From the NCBI GenBank assembly GCA_018873245.2, contig JAEMBT020000049.1, forward strand, positions 1 to 64,000: 64,000 nucleotides of DNA. The letters run 5' to 3'. The notes under the pieces are model-generated. The model searched no databases. It was not told the DNA's origin and saw nothing but the letters and a program-made list of their open reading frames with translations. The DNA comes from Archegozetes longisetosus. Taxonomy: Eukaryota > Arthropoda > Arachnida > Sarcoptiformes > Trhypochthoniidae. Below, in pieces: positions 55,585 through 64,000 of the stretch. Within the stretch, counting starts at the first letter, position 1, and each line of letters starts with the position of its first letter. The position numbers and the translations under genes were made by a program.

Positions 55585-57177
55585 TTATTTAGTAAACTTT
55601 TCTGTAAAACTTTTATGAACATTAAATGGTGGCAACGAATACTTGATCCCTAAGGAGCACTGGTTAATAGCCAATAAATGAGACACAAGTCGATCGTCTT
55701 GCCGATTTGATCGCATAACTTATTAATGACAATAGATCTTTTTGACTCAGCGCTTGGTTCGAGAGAGGGATCGGTATGTTTTGATCCATTTGAAAAGCAA
55801 AGTATTCAATATGATCCGTGCCAACGATGGAGAACTATGCTTAATTTGTTTCCGTAACCCCTGTTCTGTGTCCAACGTCAACACGATTCAATTATAGCTA
55901 TTAAAAGCTATAGTCTTAATTAAGATTACAACTAAATAACATTTAATTCACTCAAATAACAAAACTAAATCTATTCACAAAAAAAATTGGATTGGGATTC
56001 AATTTACATAAAATTTTATTTCATTAAATCTTGTAAATTATGTACAAATTGAACTAATATCAGACTCTTTTTTTTAACAACAAAATGGTTTCTATCTGCC
56101 ACTTACGTGTCTCACTAAAAGATCTGTCCTTTTTTTCCAACATTTTTTTTGACCTAAAGTTCAGAGCTACTTCAAGTATTTTAGTAATATGTAAGTACTC
56201 TCTGTTAGTCATCCCATTGATAAGTTTTTCTTTGAATTCAAATGTAATAAAATATTTAGTTCTTATTTTCTTTCTGCATACATCAAGTCGTTCGTGACTA
56301 TATTCTATGCTCTTGGACGTCTTTTCACATTTAAAGTCAAACAAACTAAAATTTTTCAGATGACATCCTATAGTACAGAGTATAGTCACGAACACCTTGT
56401 ATTGCGGTATGTATTCGATTTATTTCGTTGAGACATCGGGAAAATGGCTGTATGCGCTTATTAAAGTTCAACACAATTTTACTTTATTGAAAAATATCAA
56501 AATAATTATTTCTATAGAGATAAGATCAAAATATCAACATAAGTTCAGAATAGATTCAAAGATGCTTTATTATTAATTTTCCAAAAATCTGAGTTTTGCG
56601 AAAAGTAGTTTATGGTGTATCTCAAATAAATCATAATTTTATTTCCAAGAAAGCTGTCGATAAGCTTTTCGGATACATTCATACTTAGAGATGACAGTTT
56701 TCTGTCATAAACTGAATTTGACTGTATGTGACCGCCGAAATTATGAATGTAATATCGGCCAGAAATCGGTTTTGACAGGTACTTTAGATTCAAAAATGTT
56801 GGCATAAACTAGTGCTATTAACTTTTGGTTGTCAACAAGAATTGCCATTGTTATCACAAAGTACCATTCAGTATTTGTGTGGTAACCAGTAGTTTGGATA
56901 CCAAGCGATCATTTAGCAAACTTCGTGACATACTAAATTAAAAAAGATTTAATATGAATGAAGAAAGTATAAAAATGCAAATCATTATGTACTTTAATGG
57001 TCATATTGAGAATAAGTTTAATTGCTGTTAACAAATTATCATTTTTGTTATGATTACTAAAATACAGTATTAAGTTCATCTTTATCAAATTTTCATTGAT
57101 CGAATTTGACCTCCGATTTTTAAATTTTTTATGACCGAGAACCTTCATCACTACTTATACTTCACTGTCGCGCAAAT

Positions 57178-57555
57178 GTGACCATATGTGCTAAATCTAA
57201 ATTGAATCGCGTTCGACCCAATTCAATTGGAAGAAATCAAGTTTTATTTGCCACATTATTCATTAAATATCGCTTAAGAGTCAAACAGTTGAAGAACCTC
57301 AATGTTCGCACAAATGATGGACATTCTGATGTAAAAAACTATAATCACTGCTTTTTCTATTTATCTGATTATTTATAAGCTCGTAAAGTATTGCCGGACT
57401 TATTTCCAGTTGTCAAAAATGAACAGTTCCTCATAAGAAACGTCTATTATGATTCAGATCTGGACCTGTTTCACCTTTTCATGCAATAAAATATCACTTG
57501 TGAGACTAACGCCAAACCAAAAATACATTTGATTATGCGTACAATCAAACCTGAA
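57178..57555 (+). pseudogene. Unrecognised broken reading frame
   Basis: One frame stays protein-like across in-frame stops: up to FFYLSDYL, a TAA at 57376, then ARKVLPDLFPVVKNEQFLIR and DSDLDLFHLFM, another stop near 57488, and NAKPKIHLIMRTIKPELN. Such text on both sides of stops suggests a decayed gene. Family unknown. Confidence 0.3.
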
Positions 57556-58342
57556 TTGAATTAAGACACGAAGCCTTTACTTATCACTATCTCAATTATG
57601 AATGCAATAGATTTGCGACGAAAAACTGCTAAAAGTTTCCAAATCTATTCCGCGTGGGACTTTACAGAACAGTGATATTTTCGCACAAGACATCTGTGTG
57701 AAATACTTTCTTAATTGAAATTATGTTAAATAAATGATAAGTGATAGTGGATTATGATTTTAATCAGAAAAAGAAACTGGTGTTTGTCGAAACTTCATAT
57801 ACAGGCATATGTTTGAGTTGAAACCAGTTCTAGTTATATTTAAACGAATAATTTAAAACATTTTATATAACAATTCATTTAATTAATTTTAAAATAAGTA
57901 ATTTTTGAAAAATTAACTTATATTTTGAAATGAAATATTAATATATCCATTTTAGTTGTAATTTAATTCTCATTGGTATTTTGAAGGAAGTTTTCCTGTA
58001 AAAATTTATTAGCTATATTAAAGAATTAATTTTCAAATTTCAGAAAGTTTTATATTTGTCTCAAAATGAAATTAGATATAATTTGAATGATTTCTTTTTG
58101 TTTAAAAAATTCTAAGATTTCACTTCAAGTTTCATAAAATTTATCTTTAAGCTAATGCTTATTTAGTGCATCTCTTTAATACTTTGGGTCAATAGACCTA
58201 CAATCAAAAGAAGCGACAAAAAGGTATTTAAAAATAAAAAACCGGTGAAATGGTGATAAAAACCGGAAAAATGGTGTTTGAAAGTGCGATGAAGATTTTA
58301 TTCAAAGTCATATTCCATTAATAAATTGAAAATCTCATTATG

Positions 58343-59468
58343 TTAACAATCTTTGGTCGAACTGATTATTATAAAGATAGTCATAGACTCGATGACACTT
58401 AGTTTTTCAGTATTTTCTACTAGAAAATTAAGTATATTCTCAAGAATACTTTCATAACGAGAGAAAGGTCTCTTAGCATCGGTAGTAACTAAAGGTGCAT
58501 AAGATGTCTTCAATTTTCTCTAAAAGTGAATTTATCTAAATCCGGGTTCTTTGATAGTAAACTGTTCAACTTCTGCAATGTGCTGCTAGAAAGTTTGTTG
58601 TTAATTTCTTCTATAATATTCAGTTGTTCTCTCAATTTTATATTCGAATTTTTAAGTTTTTTATTGCTGATGGTAAGAATTTGTATTACATTAAATTGAC
58701 TAAATCTTCTTGTATTGTACAGGAACTGACATACTCTTAGCTTTGATAACATATTTACTTATACCTTTCAAATTTTATCAAAATTTTCTGCATCAAAAAG
58801 CAAGTATTTATCAATGTTCCCCATCTAGTGGTAACTAGTATTGGAGACTTGACTAAAACTTATTTAAAACTTGAAATAAGCTTATTGATTCCATGGTTGT
58901 CACTCATTATCAACTCACAAACATGATGCAGTTTGTGAGCCAAACAATCAATATAGTGCAAATAGGGAAATAATTCCAATTATTTCATAAACTTGAAACA
59001 TGAAACATTCCCTGCTTGATCTGTGAGTATTAACCAATGTTTATCATATTGAATATAATTAGGCCATAATAAACTTAATAATTTTATAAATGATTGTGAG
59101 ATTTACTGACTTGTATACAGAAATTCTGTTGAATTTGGTAGCATTCGTTTGCAATGTTTTTCATTTAGAGCACCAACTAAAACATTCAGAATAATTCTGT
59201 TTTTCTGATCAGTTATCTCGTTGACAATTAGATAAATCAAATTGTTTCTAATGGCTTCTTTAATTTTATCGATCGTTTCGTTACATATTTAAGGGATATA
59301 TTTCCTACGAATATTACTTTCATTTGGAATTTTGATTTCCATTGTATCTTCAAACAATGATTTCAAGTATGGACTATTCAATTTTTTTATCGGGATACCA
59401 GATTTTAGAAATGAAGTTTCCAGCTTTTGAATTTGATCTTGATTTTCAATAAATACTTTATTTTTCAT
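58343..59468 (-). pseudogene. hAT transposase pseudogene, copy 2 (all main blocks visible)
   Basis: From an ATG at 59468 the minus strand reads, with a few stops and frame changes: FIENQDQIQKLETSFLKSGI, ETIDKIKEAIRNN, LIYLIVNEITDQKNRIILNV (first Asp/Glu region), WLILTDQAGNVSCF (second Asp), the CLAHKLHHVCELI-type block, and at the end PLVTTDAKRPFSRYESILEN, the C-terminal dimerisation region. This is a DUF659-like hAT transposase. Both copies carry lesions, some shared with copy 1, so inactivation partly predates the duplication. Confidence 0.8.
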
Positions 59469-61377
59469 AGCAGTTATAATATTTAGTTGAATTAAAGATG
59501 AATTTGATCTCTAAAGATTAGTTTGATAAAACTTGATACTTGAATGATATAATGCTGTAAGTTGACTTTGCATTAAAATATCGTGCAATTCCAAAACAAT
59601 AAATCATTAAAATTGAAATTGAAATTTGTTATATATTTCCATTCCTTATTGTGAGTGTATATGTGAGAATAGTGACCATTTAGATGTTCATCTAATTAGA
59701 TATCTATTATGAGCGCAGTCTCTAAGTCTAACTAGGGAAGGGTGCGATCTGAGGAAGTCAGACCAAGATATCTTTGATTTGGCATTAATCTATGTGACAA
59801 TTAGATTGATCAAAACTCAAAAATTCGTGCTTATGAATTCTCGTCTGTCCGCAATCGGTAATTTAAAATGCAATCCTTAGCATTGCTTTGTATGGTAGCG
59901 ATGTATCCTGTAATACCTTTGCTTTATGCCATAGAAAGTTGGCTTCACTGTTTAGTTTAATACTTGTCAATGCGTTCAATGAATATGCGTAGCAATGGGC
60001 ATTACTGCCATACAAAGCAATGCTAAAGATGCATTTTATATTACCGATTGCGGACAAACAAGAGCTCATAAGCATGAATATTTGAGTTTTAGTCAATCTA
60101 ATTGTCGCATAGATTAATAGCAAATCAAAAATATCTTGATTTAACTTTCTCTGATCGTACCCTCCCTAGTAAGTCATTTGACGCTATGCGCTCGCGCTGA
60201 TCACCAGCGCCTCCCACTCGAGCATTTGCCATCACTGCATATTGTTGGTAAGTGATTCCAACACAATAATTAAACTTAATAAACATATTTTTGACTGTTT
60301 AAACGAAGTCAAAACTTTCTAATTATCGAGCAAATCCTAAACTATATTCATTATTAGTTCAAGCTTAGGTTAAGGATTTGAAAGATATACTCAGAACTTT
60401 CTCCAGGACTCGAACACTGCATCTCCCGATTACATTTGAACAAATCAATTAAAATCTTATTTCAATGCATACAGACTTGTAAACTCCATGGTCAATGTAT
60501 TAAGTATCTCCTGAAAGCCAGCGGACGTGTAAGAGTTTCTATAATTGTTGGCATCAACTCTAGCCAAAATCAAAATTACGAGACAAATAAACTATGATTT
60601 CTTTACATATTTCAAATACAGACCTCATTGTTTTCTCTAGTTTGAAATTTGAGTAAAAATCCGCTTCAAAAATAATCAAAAACTTTTGGCCGTCCACTGA
60701 CTGTCGGAACAGAGTCTATATATACTGAAATAAACAATAGCTGAACAAAATAAATAATAAAATCTATCGATATATGAATGATAGTCAATAAATAATTCAT
60801 AATCATAATCACATAAATCATTTATGGATCTAATTTATCGATTTGATCGAAAATAAATAACCGACATTCACACGACTGAATGCCTTTCTTAATATTTTTT
60901 AATCTTGTTGTTTTGTTATCCGTTTTATTATCACCAATAAAAACAGTTGAAATGATTTGATGAACGAAATCACTTTTAAGTAATCTCCGATATCTTCTAC
61001 GATATCTAAAATAATGAATAATACAGATTTCGACAGCTTTTTCTCAAGTGGTAGAAATAGAATTGAAGTGATCAAATTCTTTTATTATATCAAATCCTTT
61101 TCAATTATATGACATTTATAAAGACCTCCCTTTTGATGGAAAGGGCCTCAATTTATTAATGGTTCCGAGTGTTTGATATTGAGATCTGATCTATAATTTC
61201 TTTCAGAATATAAGTCATTCGTCAGTTTATTAATACCATTTGCACCATATTAATATCAAACCAAATATTAAATTTGAAGGAGAGTATATCATATAATCCT
61301 CAAATACCATTTTGGTATCTTAAATGCTTTAAGAAGTTACAACTCTGATATCTGTTTTGGACCGACCTAATGTTATG
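58578..61377. repeat. Long dispersed direct repeat, copy 2
   Basis: Matches 1-3400 in the same orientation. It lacks the 948-bp insertion of copy 1, carries the 438-bp MITE, and is cut off at 61378-61381 by the MULE-type array. Copy 1 at about 3380-3400 shows the uninterrupted sequence. Confidence 0.75.
59732..60169. mobile_element. Palindromic Harbinger-like MITE (438 bp)
   Basis: CTAGGGAAGGGTGCGATC and, reversed, CTAGGGAGGGTACGATC bound arms of nearly 190 bp. TAA lies on both sides (59729-59731 and 60170-60172), the 3-bp duplication typical of PIF/Harbinger. Repeat copy 1 lacks it, though it has about 110 bp of other sequence at that point. The 86-codon frame inside is only an arm translation. 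Confidence 0.75.
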
Positions 61378-61380
61378 ACG

Positions 61381-61538
61381 GTAGCACGTCAATTCAGCGC
61401 AATCAATTCAGCGCACGACAATTCAGCGCCAACAATTGGGCCCTATGACGATTCAGCGCTATAACAATTCAGCGCCGCGAAAATTCAGCGCGCAAAAATT
61501 CAGCGCTGCGATAATTCAGCGCTGCGATAATTCAGCGC
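61381..61538. repeat. MULE-type terminal array of ATTCAGCGC words
   Basis: Opens GTAGCACGTCAATTCAGCGC and holds nine ATTCAGCGC copies at 12-17-bp spacing. The opening is the same as that of the 9-bp-TSD element at 24310 (GTAGCACGTGAATTGA), so this is the left end of a related but larger element whose right end is outside the window. Confidence 0.8.
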
Positions 61539-61875
61539 ATTTGAAACGTTCAAGAAAATTGATAACTTTAAAGAAAAACAGAAACTGTAATTTTGTATTT
61601 ATTAAAAAATTATGTGTTTATAAGCACTATATATGTATTCGTATCGCGTCAAAATAACGCCGCAATAATAACGCCAGTAAAAATAACGCTATGTAAAAAT
61701 AACGCCAGCAAAAATAACGCCAGCAAAAATAACGCCAACAAAAATAGCTCAATCAAATAGTATTTAAATAAAATTTATACATGAGTATGAACTCCTAATT
61801 TATTGAAAGAAATATAAATATCACACGCATTAATTTTTAGCATAAATATTTTTAAATGATTATTGATAATACAAT

Positions 61876-63171
61876 TTAAATTTGTAGATTAAAGTTATGT
61901 GAAATTCCTCGCAAGTAATCTAATAGAGGGCGTTCTCTATAATTGTTAACAATTGTTTTGATTTTTTCTGCAGTGTCCTTATAAGTTTGTTTTCCTGCAG
62001 GAGGCTGTTGCCCTGATATATATTGTTCCACTTTAAATTCGTTGAGGCTCTGCTCTTTTTTAAGACCATCAATGAATTTCCAAATTGTTGGATGATAAGC
62101 ACCTAACAAGTGGCTAAATCCACGATGCCAACCTTCGACAGAATTATTTGTTTTTGGCAGATCTTCTAATGTTACTTCATAGCAGTTCCACAATGAATGA
62201 GCAAAAGTAGGATTGCGGCGTTGATTGCGTCTTCCCGGTCGTCCTATCCATGTATCTTCAAAATAGTCTACAATTGGCTGAACCAAGTCATTTTGTTCAG
62301 TGAAATAAGGGGAATCTATTAGTTCTTCAAATGATGCAACAACATCAGCAACAGGAACAAAAGCAAGTGCTGCTAATTGCCTTATTTGCAACGCAAAATC
62401 AGGATCAGTCGCGTATTGCCTCTGTAACCCCGCTTGTTGAATGCGCCTCCATATACATTGGCTAAAGTGGAAAAAACATCCTCTTTGTATTGCAGATGGA
62501 AATGCAGTGTGGAATGCTTTGAGTGCTGATTGTTCAAAATCAGTCATTATGGTTAATGGTCGAAGATTCTGATTTAAACTTTTCAAAGCATTGAATACAC
62601 GTTTGTACGTATCTTCTGTCCTGTTGGGCATTAGCACAAAAACTGTTGGAATTACATTATGGTATTTAACTGCGTGTATTGTATATAGTTGATCGAATAA
62701 AGGAGGAGCTGTTTTAAACGTGCCATCAGCAAACCAGTGACTGCATTGCGCCATTAGATCTAGATTTCTTCTGGTTGAAAATAAAAGAATCCTGTCATTT
62801 CCAGAACCACTATCATGCAACAAAAATGGGTCTCCAGTTAATGTTTCAGTATACGTTTGTGGCAATCGTAATTCATCTAAAACAGTGGAGATCGCTAAAG
62901 GAACTTGTACACCTTGACGATAACGTAAAACCGTGCGCTTCATATAAGCAACTGGTGGTAATTGTCCGGCGACTGCAGATGAAACTCCTGTAGTTTAAGA
63001 AGCTATGATTTGATGAGTTGCTTCCATTGTTGTAACAGAGCGCTCCTTCATCTCAGATAATATTCTACGAGATCCGATTTTGGCTGAATCAGGCGCGTGA
63101 TTATGATTGGTGGACTTTATGACTTGGTCATCGAAAGTATGACATCTACCGGGACATCTTTTTGACCAGTA
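61876..63171 (-). pseudogene. FLYWCH/MULE transposase, broken
   Basis: Read from 63171 on the minus strand: the second half of a FLYWCH zinc finger (YWSKRCPGRCHT..HNHAP), a linker (ILSEMKERSVTT), an in-frame TAA at 62997-62995, then 355 open codons from the ATG at 62943. The MULE domain keeps its acidic triad: D73 (WFADGTFK), D135 (IMTDFEQSA, followed by GCFFHFSQ) and E270 (NNSVEGWHRGF). Mutator-like transposases bind and cut the element ends. The first half of the FLYWCH finger is missing: the reading frame meets the 19-bp minisatellite exactly there. The catalytic part alone has no DNA-binding finger. Confidence 0.88.
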
Positions 63172-63567
63172 GGATAGGATAGGAAAGATTGGATAGCATA
63201 GGGAAGTCTGGATAAGTTAGGAAAGTTTCGATAGGATAGGAAAGATTGGATAGGATAGGAAAGATTGGATAGGATAGGAAAGTTTGCATAGGATAGGAAA
63301 GTTTGGATAGGATAGGAAAGTTTGGATAGCATAGGGAAGTCTGGATAAGTTAGGAAAGTTTGGATAGGATAGGAAAGATTGGATAGGATAGGAAAGATTG
63401 GATAGGATAGTAAAGATTGGATAGGATAGGAAAGATTGGATAGGATAGGAAAGATTGGATAGGATAGGAAAGATTGGATAGGATAGGAAAGATTGGATAG
63501 GATAGGAAAGATTGGATAGGATAGGAAAGATTGGATAGGATAGGAAAGATTGGATAGGATAGGATAG
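63172..63567. repeat. 19-bp minisatellite
   Basis: About 20 tandem copies of GGATAGGATAGGAAAGATT with variants. A variant block (GCATAGGGAAGTCTGG) recurs 133 bp apart (63196 and 63329), i.e. a higher-order repeat of seven units. Because 19 is not a multiple of three, the array is open in long frames giving SYPIQSFL-type repeats; these are not genes. It abuts the FLYWCH coding remnant. Confidence 0.95.
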
Positions 63568-64000
63568 AAACCCGGAATCGGAAAACTGCAGTTCCTCTAG
63601 GGTTCCTCTAGAGACTAAATTAATGGTCTCATCATTGAGTACGCGGGTTCCATGCGGTTTTTTGCACCAAATCTTACGCACTTCTCAGCCCCTGAGCAGT
63701 ATAATTGTTTCCGAGAGTAGAGATTTATTATAATTTATATTACTTTAACAATGATAAATGTTACTTACCCTCAATATTGAATAATTAAAAGATATCACAA
63801 TTAAAATAATAGTTAAAATCACATATAATATTTTAAATTATTGCTAATATTTATAAGCGATATATTTTATGAAAGACGATTTTAAAAATACTATAAAAGT
63901 TGTTATTATTGCTGTTGTTTACGTTAGTTTTATTTCGTATTGGCGTTATTTTCACCTGGCGTTATTATTACATCGCGTTATTTTTGTTAGCGTTATTATA

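Larger units (their letters stand above)
54493..58342. other. Unassigned AT-rich DNA with short open frames
   Basis: No complete gene is recognised. Minus-strand frames at 55213-55584 (123 codons), 56060-56395 (111) and 56545-56805 (86) are somewhat longer than chance but match no family I know; they may be transposon debris. A coding-like broken frame on the plus strand is listed separately. Near 58230-58280 AACCGG(A/T)GAAA/AAATGGTG words repeat. Confidence 0.3.
61648..64000. mobile_element. MULE element with AATAACGC-array ends (right end cut)
   Basis: Left boundary array at 61648-61747 has about six AAATAACGCC(A) words; the right array from about 63919 to the window end has the reverse complement (TGGCGTTATTTT). 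Between them lies a MULE transposase relic on the minus strand and a minisatellite. Arrays of short CGC-centred words in inverted order serve as the terminal inverted repeats. It appears nested inside the element that begins at 61381. Confidence 0.7.

Noticed and set aside
63172-63567. CRISPR array
   Set aside because: Units are contiguous with no unique spacers; it is a minisatellite.
63217-63681. A 154-codon SYPIQSFL-repeat protein
   Set aside because: Pure translation of the 19-bp minisatellite; its length is explained by the absence of stops in the unit.

Overview
This is AT-rich nuclear DNA from an animal, most likely an arthropod. I see no operons, Shine-Dalgarno context, rRNA, tRNA or CRISPR array. 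The sequence is dominated by eukaryotic cut-and-paste transposons (piggyBac, hAT, Tc1/mariner, MULE, Harbinger-like, foldback-like), one solo LTR and many broken transposases. Species cannot be fixed from sequence alone. One large host-type gene stands out: an intronless ankyrin-repeat protein of 2382 residues whose C-terminus looks like the latrotoxin C-terminal domain.

Layout. 1-3400: broken hAT transposase (minus) in a long repeat whose second copy lies at 58.3-61.4 kb. 5.4-8.0 kb: foldback-like element holding a decayed Tc1 element and an unclassified 815-bp element. 8.46-15.61 kb: the ankyrin/latrotoxin-like gene, followed by a deleted mariner, a broken fragment of the same gene's 3' end (17.76-18.1 kb), a palindromic element with a solo LTR in one arm, a Tc1-type MITE and an inverted copy of the 815-bp element. 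21.5-23.2 kb: LTR-like sequence and unassigned DNA. 23.3-28.4 kb: one hAT pseudogene split by a 538-bp MULE-type MITE (9-bp target duplication) and a 3.3-kb foldback-like element that carries further insertions.

28.3-49.2 kb is the most striking part. A 5.6-kb unit (hAT 3' end, a hAT-type MITE and a 2.35-kb piggyBac element) occurs three times as forward, inverted, forward (A, B, C). The A/B turn lies in a palindromic 1.1-kb element and the B/C turn in the foldback-like element. Bases that distinguish the two arms of each palindrome place the turns at 34653-34797 and 42194-42385. This is what two strand switches at inverted repeats would produce; an assembly error at the same repeats must be excluded. 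Transposase copies B and C are intact; copy A has one nonsense change.

49.2-58.3 kb: TIR elements, a THAP-domain relic, a 617-bp hAT derivative with an intact C-terminal dimerisation frame, and unassigned DNA. 58.3-64 kb: second hAT repeat copy with a Harbinger-like MITE, then a MULE region with a broken FLYWCH/MULE transposase, a 19-bp minisatellite and terminal arrays of short CGC-centred repeats, running off the window.

The genes do not form a pathway. The window reads as a transposon-rich region around a toxin-like ankyrin gene, rearranged recently by its own palindromes.
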